In this document: piece by piece, positions 50,370 through 60,560 of the stretch
Position numbering within the stretch: position 1 is the first letter of the stretch
Layout of the letters: every line of letters starts with the position of its first letter
Origin: Undibacterium sp049340185
GTDB lineage: Bacteria; Pseudomonadota; Gammaproteobacteria; Burkholderiales; Burkholderiaceae_D
Assembly: GCF_049340185.1 (NCBI RefSeq)
Contig: NZ_JBMPPC010000005.1
Location: 372,001-436,000, forward strand
Direction: 5' to 3'
DNA length: 64,000 bases
Notes under the pieces: model-generated
Told to the model about the DNA's origin: nothing
Seen by the model: the letters and a program-made list of their open reading frames with translations, nothing else
The model's database searches: none
Position numbers and translations under genes: made by a program

Positions 50370-52802
50370 ATGAAGAAATTGAAGTTAGTGATGGTGGGTA
50401 ATGGTATGGCAGGCGTGCGTACCCTGGAAGAATTGCTGAAAATTGCCCCCGACCTGTACGACATTACGGTATTTGGTGCTGAGCCACATGCTAATTACAA
50501 CCGTATTTTGCTATCACCGGTATTGTCCGGTGAGCAGAATTTTAAAGACATCATGCTCAACGATGTCGACTGGTACGAAGAAAATAATATCACCCTGCAT
50601 CTGGGTAAAAAAATCGTCAAGATCGACCGCGTCAAGCGACTGGTCATTGCTGAAGATGGCACGCAGACAGAATATGATCGCCTCCTGATCGCCACGGGTT
50701 CTGTGCCATTTATGTTACCGGTGCCGGGCAAGGATGCTAAAGGCGTCATTGCGTATCGGGATATTTATGACACAAATACCATGATCGAAGCGGCGGAAAA
50801 ACATACGCATGCGGTGGTCATCGGTGGTGGTTTGCTGGGACTGGAAGCGGCAAATGGTCTGATGATGCGCGGCATGAAAGTCTCAGTAGTCCATCTGCCT
50901 GGCTGGCTGATGGAGCGTCAGCTTGATCAGGTTGCTGCCAAGATGCTGCAAAAATCGCTGGAAGATCGCGGTCTTTCCTTCCTGCTGGAGAAAAATACAG
51001 AAGCTATTCTGAGTGATGATAATGGTCACGTAAAAGGTATTCGTTTCACTGACGGTCTGGAAATCCCGGCGCAGTTAATCGTCATGGCGGTCGGTATTCG
51101 TCCGAACACCGCACTTGCAGAATCTGCAGGTCTGTATTGCAATCGCGGTATTGTCGTCAACGATACAATGCAGACCTACGACCCACGTATTTATTCTGTC
51201 GGCGAATGTGTGAATCATCGCGGCACTGTGTACGGCCTGGTGGCCCCATTGTTTGAAATGGGCAAGGTCTGCGCGAATCATCTGGCGAATTTCGGGATTG
51301 GCCGTTATCAGGGCTCAGTCACATCGACGAAGCTGAAAGTCACGGGCATTGATCTATTCTCCGCCGGTGAATTCATGGGTGGCAAAGATACCGAAGAGAT
51401 CATCCTGTCCGACCCGATAGGTGGTGTGTACAAGAAGCTGGTACTCAAAGATGACAAGCTGATCGGTGCCTGCTTGTACGGTGACACCGCTGACGGAAGC
51501 TGGTATTTCAAGCTGCTGCGCGAAGGCAAAAACATTGCCGAGATCCGCGATACCTTGATGTTTGGTGAATCCAATACCGGTGACGTCGGTCATGAAGGTT
51601 TTACTAAAGCCGCCGCGATGCCGGATACCGCAGAAGTCTGTGGTTGTAATGGCGTCTGCAAAGGCAAGATCGTCAGCACGATTAAAGAAAAAGGTTTGCT
51701 GACTCTCGATGAAGTGCGCAAACATACCAAAGCATCGGCATCGTGCGGCTCCTGTACCGGATTGGTGGAACAGATTCTGATGTTCACGGTAGGTAGTGAT
51801 TACAGCGACAGCGCCAAAGTCAAAGCCATGTGCAGCTGTACTGATCATTCGCATCAGGCAGTGCGCGATGCCATCAAAGAACATAAATTGCTGACTGTCG
51901 CAGCGACCCAGAAATTCATGGAATGGCGCACACCGGATGGTTGTTCAAGCTGCCGTCCTGCGATCAATTATTACCTGATTTCGACCTGGCCTCGTGAAGC
52001 AAAGGATGATCCGCAATCACGTTTTATCAACGAACGTTCGCATGCAAATATTCAGAAGGATGGCACTTACTCCGTGATTCCGCGGATGTGGGGTGGTGAG
52101 ACGAATGCATCTGAATTGCGTCGTATCGCCGATGTTGTCGATAAATTTAAAATCCCCACAGTCAAGGTCACTGGCGGTCAGCGTATCGATTTGCTCGGTG
52201 TGAAAAAAGAAGATCTGCGCGAAGTCTGGCATGACCTTGGTATGCCGTCAGGTCTGGCGTATGCCAAGGGTTTGCGTACCGTTAAAACTTGTGTAGGCAG
52301 CGAATGGTGTCGCATGGGAACGCAAAACTCGACCCTGATGGGCCAGCAGTTAGAGCGCGAACTGGCTCGTATGTATTCGCCGCACAAGGTCAAGCTAGCG
52401 GTATCCGGTTGTCCGCGTAATTGTGCGGAAGCGGGTATTAAAGACGTTGGTGTGATCGGTGTCGATTCGGGTTGGGAAGTCTATGTCGGCGGTAACGGCG
52501 GGATCAAAACCGAGGTCGCCCAATTCTTCGTCAAGCTCAAAACCCATCAGGAGGTCATGGAGTACACCGGTGCCTTCTTGCAGTTGTATCGCGAAGAAGG
52601 CTGGTACCTTGAGCGCACCGTGCATTATCTCGAACGCGTTGGTCTTGATCATGTGAAGAAAATCGTACTCGAGGATGAAGAGCGTCGCAAAGAGTTGTAT
52701 CAGCGCTTGCTGTTCGCTCTTGAAGGCGAGAGCGATCCTTGGCATGAGCCAGAGAAGGCGCAAGTCGATACGCGTCAGTTTGAGATGCTGTCCGCATCCT
52801 GA
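50370..52802 (+). CDS. nirB: Assimilatory nitrite reductase large subunit NirB
   Basis: NirB (810 aa) reduces nitrite to ammonium with NAD(P)H in the cytosol. Domains: FAD/NAD(P)H-binding (about residues 1-300; GNGMAGVRTLEELL, then GGGLLGLEAANGL), a BFD-like [2Fe-2S] domain (about 420-480; CGCNGVCKG, SCGSCTG) and a second cysteine-rich segment (CSCTDHSH, SSCRP), then the siroheme/[4Fe-4S] part with CVGSEWCRMG and SGCPRNCAEAG (about 640-690). GGAG precedes the ATG. It heads the nirB-nirD-nasC unit. Confidence 0.95.
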   Translation: MKKLKLVMVGNGMAGVRTLEELLKIAPDLYDITVFGAEPHANYNRILLSPVLSGEQNFKDIMLNDVDWYEENNITLHLGKKIVKIDRVKRLVIAEDGTQTEYDRLLIATGSVPFMLPVPGKDAKGVIAYRDIYDTNTMIEAAEKHTHAVVIGGGLLGLEAANGLMMRGMKVSVVHLPGWLMERQLDQVAAKMLQKSLEDRGLSFLLEKNTEAILSDDNGHVKGIRFTDGLEIPAQLIVMAVGIRPNTALAESAGLYCNRGIVVNDTMQTYDPRIYSVGECVNHRGTVYGLVAPLFEMGKVCANHLANFGIGRYQGSVTSTKLKVTGIDLFSAGEFMGGKDTEEIILSDPIGGVYKKLVLKDDKLIGACLYGDTADGSWYFKLLREGKNIAEIRDTLMFGESNTGDVGHEGFTKAAAMPDTAEVCGCNGVCKGKIVSTIKEKGLLTLDEVRKHTKASASCGSCTGLVEQILMFTVGSDYSDSAKVKAMCSCTDHSHQAVRDAIKEHKLLTVAATQKFMEWRTPDGCSSCRPAINYYLISTWPREAKDDPQSRFINERSHANIQKDGTYSVIPRMWGGETNASELRRIADVVDKFKIPTVKVTGGQRIDLLGVKKEDLREVWHDLGMPSGLAYAKGLRTVKTCVGSEWCRMGTQNSTLMGQQLERELARMYSPHKVKLAVSGCPRNCAEAGIKDVGVIGVDSGWEVYVGGNGGIKTEVAQFFVKLKTHQEVMEYTGAFLQLYREEGWYLERTVHYLERVGLDHVKKIVLEDEERRKELYQRLLFALEGESDPWHEPEKAQVDTRQFEMLSAS

Positions 52803-52923
52803 TAAATCGTCGAGAAAATTCGCCCAGAGAACTCGCCCTGATAAACAAGGTGCGCTTGCGCACCAGAACGCCGCTTGGATGCGTGAGCCGCAGCCATGCG
52901 TGAGAGATAAAAAAGGAAACACC

Positions 52924-53277
52924 ATGTCCGAACAATGGAAACCTATTTGTAGTGTTGATGACATTCCGGTACTCGGTGCGCGTGTAGTGACCCGCAGCGC
53001 CAAACCCGATGTTGCGATTTTTCGTAACAGCGAAAATAAAGTTTTTGCCCTGCTCGATAAATGTCCGCATAAGGGCGGTCCGCTGTCTCAGGGGATCGTC
53101 TTTGGTGAAAAAGTGGCATGCCCGCTGCATAACTGGAACATTGAATTGCCGACGGGATGCGCGGTATCGCCAGACGAAGGTTGTACGCAAAAATTTGCAC
53201 TGAAAATCGACAATGGTCAGGTTTTTCTGGATGCCGATGAACTGAAAAATCTCGCTCTGGATCCCGTGAGTGCGTGA
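52924..53277 (+). CDS. nirD: Nitrite reductase small subunit NirD
   Basis: NirD (117 aa) is a Rieske-like subunit needed by NirB. The conserved CPHKGGPLSQG and CPLHNW segments contain the C-x-H and C-x2-H ligands of a true Rieske cluster, which not all NirD proteins keep. The ATG at 52924 follows AAAGGAAAC; a much longer open frame upstream overlaps nirB and is not real. Confidence 0.93.
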   Translation: MSEQWKPICSVDDIPVLGARVVTRSAKPDVAIFRNSENKVFALLDKCPHKGGPLSQGIVFGEKVACPLHNWNIELPTGCAVSPDEGCTQKFALKIDNGQVFLDADELKNLALDPVSA

Positions 53278-53286
53278 TTGAGAAAC

Positions 53287-53308
53287 GATGCCTGCCTACA
53301 CAGGCATC
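53287..53308 (+). terminator. Hairpin after nirD
   Basis: GATGCCTG (53287-53294) and CAGGCATC (53301-53308) form a perfect 8-bp stem with a 6-base loop ten bases after the nirD stop. There is no T-run; it may stabilise nirBD mRNA or attenuate. Confidence 0.5.
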
Positions 53309-53355
53309 TCACCAATCCGCATTTGCCAAGATACCGTCGTTAGTACGAAAATTAA

Positions 53356-53442
53356 TATACTCCCCTTTATTTATATTAAAACTATGCCATTTCCGCAGGT
53401 TTTGATTGGCACTTTAAATAATACTGGTCTGGAGTATAGTAT
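53356..53442. promoter_or_regulatory. TATACTCCCC motif with inverted GGAGTATA partner before nasC
   Basis: TATACTCCCC (53356-53365) and GGAGTATAGTAT (53431-53442) lie in inverted orientation within the 191-bp gap between nirD and nasC. The second copy is 27 bases before the nasC ATG and may overlap its promoter. Similar pairs occur near 7.95 kb and 29.8 kb. Confidence 0.5.
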
Positions 53443-53468
53443 TTCTGCATTCTCAAAAAGGTAAGCAC

Positions 53469-56225
53469 ATGACCGAAACACTAGCCACCTGTTGTTACTG
53501 CGGGGTAGGTTGCGGTGTCATTATTCAGACCGAAGGCCAGCAAGTAACCGGGGTTCGCGGCGATCCTGATCACCCCGCGAACTTTGGCCGTTTATGCAGC
53601 AAGGGCAGCACGCTGCATCTGTCGGCACAACCCGCGATCAAGATGCAAACGCGTGCCTTATATCCGGAGATGCGTGCGACGCGTGAGCAACCGCGCAGCA
53701 GGGTAAATTGGGATGTCGCCTTAGATAAGATGGCACAACAGTTCGCCGACACGATTGCAGCGCATGGTCCCGACAGTGTGGCATTTTATATTTCTGGTCA
53801 GTTGCTGACTGAGGATTACTACGTTTTTAACAAGCTCGCCAAGGGGCTGATCGGTACCAATAACATCGACAGCAATTCCCGGCTTTGTATGTCAAGCGCG
53901 GTCGCTGGCTACAAACAGACGTTGGGCGCTGATGCGCCGCCAGCGTGCTATGAAGATCTGGATCTGGCAGAAGTCATTTTTATCGTAGGCTCGAATACGG
54001 CATACGCCCATCCGATTTTGTATCGTCGTATCGAAGAGGCGCGCAAAAAAAATCCTGCACTCAAAATTATCGTTGCCGATCCGCGCCGCACGGATACGGC
54101 GCGTGAAGCTGATTTATTTTTACCGATCTTGCCTGGTACCGACGTCGCCTTGTTCAATGGCATGCTACATCTGTGTTTGTGGGAAGACCTGATTGACAAT
54201 GAGTACATCGCGGCACACACCGAAGGTTTTGCTGAACTCAAGCAAACTGTACGCGATTACACCCCCAAATTCGTTGCGCAGACCTGCGGTATTACCGAAG
54301 CTGATTTAGTCCAGGCCGCCCGCTGGTTTGGACAATCCAAAGCCACGCTGTCCCTGTATTGCCAGGGCTTGAATCAATCGTCATCCGGTACGGCAAAAAA
54401 TGCCGCACTGATTAATCTGCATCTCGCCACGCATCAGATTGGCAAACCTGGTGCCGGTCCGTTTTCATTGACCGGACAACCCAACGCGATGGGCGGTCGT
54501 GAAGTCGGTGGCATGGCGAATCTGATGTCGGCGCACCGCGATTTAGCTAATCCAGTGCACCGTGCCGAAATCGCTGCGCTGTGGGGCGTGGGCGATGTAC
54601 CCGCGGTGCCAGGTAAAACGGCAGTCGAAATGTTTGATGCCGTGCGCGCCGGTGAGATCAAAATTATCTGGATCGTCTGCACGAATCCTGCGCAGTCTAT
54701 GCCGGAGCAAAATCTGATACGGGCAGCGCTCAATACGGCGGAGCTGGTGATCGTGCAAGAGGCCTACAGCACCACTGCGACCGTACCCTATGCTGATATC
54801 TTGCTGCCAGCAACGACCTGGTCGGAGAAGTCCGGCACGGTGACCAATTCTGAACGCCGCATCACCCGCGTCAACCCGGCGCTGGATAAGCCGGGTGAGA
54901 CTAGGCACGATTGGGAAATCGCCACCGCGTTTGCGCGCAAGCTGGAAACCTTATTAGGTAAAACCCATTCGATTTTTCCGTACGAAACACCGGAGCAGGT
55001 CTGGAACGAGCATCGTGAAAGTACCCGTGGGCGCGACCTTGATATCACTGGTTTGTCCTATGCGATTCTGGAGCAGGCAGGCGCGCAGCAATGGCCTTAT
55101 CCGGAAGGTGCGAGCAAGGGGCAACAACGCTTGTATGAGGACGGTATTTTTCCGACTGCGACCGGACGTGCCCGTTTCGTCAATACCGTGTATCAGCCGA
55201 TCAAGGACACGATCGACGCACGCCATCCTTTCCAGCTCAATACCGGACGTTTACGTGATCAATGGCACGGTATGAGCCGCACCGGCACGGTTGCACAATT
55301 GTTTTCACACGCAGCTGAGCCTGGGATTGCGATGTCTAAGCAAGATATGGACAGACGTTTTCTGCAGCAGGGCGATCTGGTGCACGTGACGAGCCGGCGC
55401 GGTTCGCAGATTTTTGCTGTGCAAGAGAGCGACGAGATGCGGGCCGGTCAGGTATTTGTCGCCATGCACTGGGGTGAGGAATATGTATCCGGCCGTGGTC
55501 ATGGCGAGAACGCTGGCTACGGCGTGAATGCGCTGACATCACCGGCAATCGATCCTAGCTCGAAGCAGCCCGAGCTGAAGGCTGCAGCGGTCAAAATTCT
55601 TAAGGCAGAATTGCCGTGGCGTTTCCTGGTATTTGCCTGGATCGATAAGGAGCAAGCCTTGGTCTTGCAAAAAGCATTACGTCCTTACATGCGTGAGTTT
55701 GCTTATGCCAGTTGTACCCCGTTTGGCCGCGACAAAACAGGCATCTTGTTTCGTGCTGCCGACGACTACGCCGCAGCGCCGGAGCTGACGCAACAGATCG
55801 AGCAGTTATTCGGTATTACTGGCGCTGAGGTGTTGCGCTACGACGATAGCAAGCGCGGTAACGCCAGACACATCATGGTCAAGGATGGCAAGCTGGCAGC
55901 AGTCTCCCTGGCCGGTGACGTGTCGGCAGAAAGCTGGCTGAAAGCCTATCTGGTCGATGAAGAACCTGTCGCCAAGCTCGGTCGCTTGTTACTGATGCCG
56001 AGCACCAGTGCGCCACACGGGTTTACGGCAAGAGGTAAGGTCGTATGCAGTTGCCTGAACGTCGCCGATACTGAAATTAATAGTGCGCTGAGCGGAATGA
56101 CTGGCAGCCCGGATGAGCTGCTTGCAGGGCTGCAATCGCGTCTTAAATGCGGCACGAATTGTGGTTCTTGTGTGCCAGAGCTGAAGAAGATGATTGTGAT
56201 CAGGAGTGAGCCGGTCGCGGTATAA
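53469..56225 (+). CDS. nasC: Assimilatory nitrate reductase catalytic subunit
   Basis: This 918-aa molybdopterin enzyme reduces nitrate to nitrite in the cytosol. The N-terminal [4Fe-4S] ligands are in CCYCGVGCGV and FGRLCSKG (residues about 8-55), followed by the bis-MGD domains (QLLTEDYYVFNKLAKG, LCMSSAVAGYK, DPRRTDTAREADLFLPI) and the C-terminal dinucleotide-binding domain (NTGRLRDQWHGMSRTG). It ends with an added BFD-like [2Fe-2S] domain (about 855-910; VCSCLNV, CGTNCGSCVPEL), which takes electrons from a donor. Often called nasA or nasC; the symbol is by convention. Confidence 0.95.
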   Translation: MTETLATCCYCGVGCGVIIQTEGQQVTGVRGDPDHPANFGRLCSKGSTLHLSAQPAIKMQTRALYPEMRATREQPRSRVNWDVALDKMAQQFADTIAAHGPDSVAFYISGQLLTEDYYVFNKLAKGLIGTNNIDSNSRLCMSSAVAGYKQTLGADAPPACYEDLDLAEVIFIVGSNTAYAHPILYRRIEEARKKNPALKIIVADPRRTDTAREADLFLPILPGTDVALFNGMLHLCLWEDLIDNEYIAAHTEGFAELKQTVRDYTPKFVAQTCGITEADLVQAARWFGQSKATLSLYCQGLNQSSSGTAKNAALINLHLATHQIGKPGAGPFSLTGQPNAMGGREVGGMANLMSAHRDLANPVHRAEIAALWGVGDVPAVPGKTAVEMFDAVRAGEIKIIWIVCTNPAQSMPEQNLIRAALNTAELVIVQEAYSTTATVPYADILLPATTWSEKSGTVTNSERRITRVNPALDKPGETRHDWEIATAFARKLETLLGKTHSIFPYETPEQVWNEHRESTRGRDLDITGLSYAILEQAGAQQWPYPEGASKGQQRLYEDGIFPTATGRARFVNTVYQPIKDTIDARHPFQLNTGRLRDQWHGMSRTGTVAQLFSHAAEPGIAMSKQDMDRRFLQQGDLVHVTSRRGSQIFAVQESDEMRAGQVFVAMHWGEEYVSGRGHGENAGYGVNALTSPAIDPSSKQPELKAAAVKILKAELPWRFLVFAWIDKEQALVLQKALRPYMREFAYASCTPFGRDKTGILFRAADDYAAAPELTQQIEQLFGITGAEVLRYDDSKRGNARHIMVKDGKLAAVSLAGDVSAESWLKAYLVDEEPVAKLGRLLLMPSTSAPHGFTARGKVVCSCLNVADTEINSALSGMTGSPDELLAGLQSRLKCGTNCGSCVPELKKMIVIRSEPVAV

Positions 56226-56390
56226 AGATCATCACGATGTGCTGAATATTTTTCATAGTGAATAAATCTGAATTAGCATTTTTGTTGCTTCAAAGATTAA
56301 AACATTGTTATAGAAATTGAATGTACTAAAAAATGTGGCATTCTATATCCCATACAACATAGTGGGTGTCAGCTAAAGACCCTCCGGGAT

Positions 56391-59300
56391 ATGAATTCGC
56401 ATCAATATGTAGCCAATAAAACAAATGCGGACAGCGCCCATCTGGAGCTGTCCGCTATTTTTCGTTCCTGCTCGCTGCAGATATCTCTCGTATTTTTACT
56501 GATAAAACGCTTGTTACGGTATGTAAGCAAGAACCAATATCAGATAATGCTGTTAATGGCTTTTTTGCAATTGCCACTCACAACGCTAGCTTCGTCAATA
56601 ACGTCTGGTCAGTCCCCGGTGTCGCGTGCCGGCCAGATAGTCAGCAAACCGCAAACAAGCGCTGCGCCAGTAAGCGCAACGCAGCCACCGGAACGATGGT
56701 CGCAACTGGCAGATACGATTTTCCAACGCCTGGGAAAAGAGCAGGGATTGCCCTATTCGATTGCAACTGCTCTGGCAGAGGACGGTGATGGGTTTCTTTG
56801 GGTTGGTACGCAAAGTGGTTTGGCGCGTTGGGATGGATATCGTTTTCGCCCGTATCTGCCAGACCCAAAACAGGCGGGAGCGTTGCCTGACGGCTTTATC
56901 CAGACATTGCATAAAGACAGCAGGGGACGCTTGTGGGTAGGTATGAATGCGGGCGGGCTGGCACGTTACGATAAAGATCAGGACCGTTTTGTGCACTTTA
57001 CAGCGGGACCTAAGGGATTGAATCATGTCTTGGTACAGTCGATCACTGATGATGGAACGGGCGGTGTCTGGGTGGGGACGGCAGGAGGCCTGAATCATGT
57101 TGACGGCGATACGGATGCCGTTACCGTGATGACGCATGATGAGCAGAATGCCCAGAGTCTGCCAGACGATAAAATCGCAGCGGTATTGCGTGATACCAAA
57201 GGGCGACTCTGGATCGGTAGCAGCAAGGGATTGGTACGCATGGGCAAGCGGGGAGAATTCACTCAGGTACCACTGACGACTTCGAATGGAATTGTACCGG
57301 CAGTCTGGCAATTATTTGAAGCGAGTGACGGGCGTATCTGGGTCGGAACGCGCAAGAACGGTGCTTTTATTATCGACCCGCTTACTGGAACGGCATTGAC
57401 TGTCACGGAAAGCGGTGCTTCGGGATCTGCCTTGCTAAGTGAAGGCGTGCATGCCATCCTTGAAGTGAATCCCGGCATCATTTGGCTAGGTACCTACGGA
57501 CAAGGAATCGTCAGAATCGATACTCGGTCGATGCAGACCCGACGCTTGCGTCATGATGCTGCATTGGTCACCAGTTTGAGTGACAACGCTGTGTGGGCAT
57601 TGTTAAAGGATCGCTCAGGTCTGGTTTGGGCAGGGACGACACGCGGTATCAATTTATTTAATCCGACACAGAGCTCTATCGTCACAATTTTTGGTGCCGC
57701 CAATCGCCGGGATAGTATTTCTGACACAGATGTCCTGGCGGTATTGCCGGCCAAAGATGGGCGAGTCTGGATTGGCTTGCGTGACAACGGGATTGATATT
57801 CTTGATCCATCTGGAATGCGGGTCGGTGCCTTGCGGCCAGATCCAAAAAATCCTGAAAAAGCCCTGCCGAACGACCGTGTCTACACAATGAGCAACTCGC
57901 CAGCAGGTGATGTATATATCGGAACCGCTCGTGGCGCGTATAAAGCAGACCTCAGTGGCAGACAGGTCGAGCGTCTGCTACTTGCCCCCAGAGATCCTGC
58001 CGCGTCAGTTGATGCGTTGATGTTCGATGACAGACGCTTGTGGATAGGCAGTCGCGAAGATGGTTTATGGTTAAGCGAGCTGCAGCAAAAAAATCAAAGT
58101 TTTCGCCCTGAAGGCTACCAGCAACTTACAGACCAGCGCGTCAATGTAATTGAGCGCGGGAAAAATGGTGCGGCCTGGATTGGGACCTTAAACGGGCTTA
58201 ATTTTTTCAATGCGGATCTCAGATCAGTGAGTCGAATTGCCGCTGCGCCAGCGACATCCAATGCGTTGTCCGCCGCTGTTATTTTGTCGATGCTAACGGA
58301 TCGTCAGGGACGTATATGGGTCAGCACGATCGGCGGCGGTATTAACGTCGTCGAACGATACACCAGTGAGGGACAGCCGGTATTTCGCCGCCTTGGTAAA
58401 GAACAGGGTTTGCCCAGCGATACAGTTGCCCATTTGCTGCTGGATCGCGAGGGAAAAATCTGGGCAAGTACATCAGAGGGGCTGGCGGTCATTGATCCCG
58501 CTGATTTTCGTATCCGTACTCTGCATCGCGCCGATGGCGTCGGTATTGCAGGCTATTGGTCGCACTCAGGTGCGGTAACAGCCGAAGGGGAGTTATTGTT
58601 TGGCGGTGTCGGTGGCTTAACGGTCGTTCGTCCAGACAAAATGGAGGAGTGGACATATCGTCCGCCGGTGGTTGTTACTGAGGTTCGTATTGGCGGGAAA
58701 GTGGTTGCCCTGGATATGCTGCATTCCGGTGACGGCGATAGCGATGCATCAGATGTCCGAGTTCTCGTGCCTCCGGATACTAATTCAATAGCGGTAGAAT
58801 TTTCTGCACTCGATTATTCTGCACCGGAAAATAATCGTTATCAGTATCGGCTTGAGGGCTTTGATAAAGACTGGATCACTACCGATTATTCAAGGCGACT
58901 TGCCTCATACACAAATTTACCTCCAGGGAATTACCGCTTATTGTTGAGAGGATCAAATCGCAACGGCGTCTGGACCGAGAATGCGCTGGAGTTACCAATA
59001 CGTGTTTTACCTGCTTGGTATCAGACTTATTGGTTCCGTACTTTGCTTGCCTTAGCCTGTCTCGCGGTGGTAGTGGCGATTGTCCGCAGAAGAACCGCTT
59101 ATCTGCGACTACGTCAGTCTGAACTGGAGAACGAAGTCAGGCAAAGAACACTGGAGCTAAGAGAGAAGCAAACCGCATTGGAACTCGCCAATAAGGGCTT
59201 GAGCGAAGCTAATGTGGAACTGGCTTTATCCGCAGACGTCTTGAGACAACTCAGCGATATTGGCCGTGAAATTACTGGCAGTCTGTATAGCTCTGCGGTA

Positions 59301-60500
59301 TTTAAAACGGTGCACCATCATATCGGCGGGATTTTTGGCGATAGGAATTTGTCGATCTACCGTATCAATTTTAGTGGTGACCGCCTGGACCGGGAATTTG
59401 GTCGGGAGGATGGTCTTGCGCTACCTGACTGGTCGATTGATCTGGCATCACCGACCTCGAATGCGGCGAGAGCCGTGCGGGAAAAAATTGAAGTCTTGAT
59501 GAACCTGAGTCCCGATTCGGTAGATCAGACGCATATTCCCGGTACTCGCCAAATGCGTTCGGCATTGTTTGCACCCCTGATGATTGATGAGCGAGTATTG
59601 GGTGTGATGACAATTCAGTCTGAACGCGAGCATGCCTATGGTAACCGGGAGTGCATGATTTTCCGCACGATCTGCTCCTATGTCGCAATCGCGCTGGATA
59701 ATGCAGAAGCGTACAAACAACTGAAACTGATTTTACATACTTTGAGCGAAACGCAGTCCGAGGTAGTCAGGAAAAATATTGAACTGGAACGCACCTACAG
59801 AGAGCTCAAAGAAATCAGTTTGACGGACCCGCTGACAGGCTTGGGTAATCGGCGATATCTGTTACAGCATATGGATGCGGACGTCGCATGGGTGCTGCGG
59901 CAGTATGACGAGCATCTGAGAAAACCTGCACTGCCAGCGCCTGCACAAGCGGATCTGATTTTGTTTCTTGTAGATCTTGATCACTTTAAAATCGTGAACG
60001 ATACGCATGGTCATGCCGCTGGTGATCTTGTATTGATTGAAATGCGTGCAAGGCTGGAAGAAGTATTCCGGGACTCGGACTATCTGGTGCGATGGGGCGG
60101 CGAAGAGTTTTTGATTGTTGCCAGAGCGGTTAACCGGTCAGAGGCTGAGGGCTTGGCTGAGCGTTTGTGTACCGCAGTCGCCCGCACCCCATTTGTCATT
60201 TCAGATAATGTTACGCTGGTGCAGACTTGTTCGGTTGGTTTTGCCTGCTACCCCTTTTTGCCACACAATCCGCACTTGCTCACCTGGTTGCAGGTGCTTG
60301 AGCTTGCCGATCAGAGTTTATATCGGGCTAAGGTCGACGGGCGTAATGCCTGGGATGGAATATATGGCACTGAGTACACGCGGGAGGATGACTTCTTTCA
60401 GCGGGTCATGTTAGAGGCGGATACCTTGCTTCAAAACGGCGAACTGGAGCGCGCGTGTCGCGCAGATTACTTGGCCGCAAACCGGCTGACGATCTTGTAA
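56391..60500 (+). CDS. Beta-propeller sensor diguanylate cyclase (Reg_prop, Y_Y_Y, GAF, GGDEF)
   Basis: This 1369-aa protein has hydrophobic N-terminal stretches (about residues 30-67, probably signal/anchor), then about 13 recognisable (L/I)W(V/I)GT-x-x-G repeats (about 125-720), fitting two seven-bladed propellers in the periplasm. A Y_Y_Y domain (about 780-860, ending NGVWTENALELPIRVLP) and one helix (TLLALACLAVVVAIV, about 885) lead into the cytosol: a short coiled coil, a GAF domain (about 950-1110) and a GGDEF domain with WGGEEFLIVARA. It probably converts an external ligand into cyclic-di-GMP. No EAL domain is present. An internal ATG near 56548 is an alternative start. Confidence 0.9.
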   Translation: MNSHQYVANKTNADSAHLELSAIFRSCSLQISLVFLLIKRLLRYVSKNQYQIMLLMAFLQLPLTTLASSITSGQSPVSRAGQIVSKPQTSAAPVSATQPPERWSQLADTIFQRLGKEQGLPYSIATALAEDGDGFLWVGTQSGLARWDGYRFRPYLPDPKQAGALPDGFIQTLHKDSRGRLWVGMNAGGLARYDKDQDRFVHFTAGPKGLNHVLVQSITDDGTGGVWVGTAGGLNHVDGDTDAVTVMTHDEQNAQSLPDDKIAAVLRDTKGRLWIGSSKGLVRMGKRGEFTQVPLTTSNGIVPAVWQLFEASDGRIWVGTRKNGAFIIDPLTGTALTVTESGASGSALLSEGVHAILEVNPGIIWLGTYGQGIVRIDTRSMQTRRLRHDAALVTSLSDNAVWALLKDRSGLVWAGTTRGINLFNPTQSSIVTIFGAANRRDSISDTDVLAVLPAKDGRVWIGLRDNGIDILDPSGMRVGALRPDPKNPEKALPNDRVYTMSNSPAGDVYIGTARGAYKADLSGRQVERLLLAPRDPAASVDALMFDDRRLWIGSREDGLWLSELQQKNQSFRPEGYQQLTDQRVNVIERGKNGAAWIGTLNGLNFFNADLRSVSRIAAAPATSNALSAAVILSMLTDRQGRIWVSTIGGGINVVERYTSEGQPVFRRLGKEQGLPSDTVAHLLLDREGKIWASTSEGLAVIDPADFRIRTLHRADGVGIAGYWSHSGAVTAEGELLFGGVGGLTVVRPDKMEEWTYRPPVVVTEVRIGGKVVALDMLHSGDGDSDASDVRVLVPPDTNSIAVEFSALDYSAPENNRYQYRLEGFDKDWITTDYSRRLASYTNLPPGNYRLLLRGSNRNGVWTENALELPIRVLPAWYQTYWFRTLLALACLAVVVAIVRRRTAYLRLRQSELENEVRQRTLELREKQTALELANKGLSEANVELALSADVLRQLSDIGREITGSLYSSAVFKTVHHHIGGIFGDRNLSIYRINFSGDRLDREFGREDGLALPDWSIDLASPTSNAARAVREKIEVLMNLSPDSVDQTHIPGTRQMRSALFAPLMIDERVLGVMTIQSEREHAYGNRECMIFRTICSYVAIALDNAEAYKQLKLILHTLSETQSEVVRKNIELERTYRELKEISLTDPLTGLGNRRYLLQHMDADVAWVLRQYDEHLRKPALPAPAQADLILFLVDLDHFKIVNDTHGHAAGDLVLIEMRARLEEVFRDSDYLVRWGGEEFLIVARAVNRSEAEGLAERLCTAVARTPFVISDNVTLVQTCSVGFACYPFLPHNPHLLTWLQVLELADQSLYRAKVDGRNAWDGIYGTEYTREDDFFQRVMLEADTLLQNGELERACRADYLAANRLTIL

Positions 60501-60560
60501 GTATCTTCCAACATAATTTGTTGATGATTAATTTATCAGCGCATTTTTTACTATTTCAGA

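Noticed and set aside
52555..53190. 211-codon frame on the minus strand
   Set aside because: It runs antisense across nirB and nirD, both certain genes.
56595..57311. 238-codon frame on the minus strand
   Set aside because: It is antisense to the propeller repeats of the diguanylate cyclase and has no recognisable motif.
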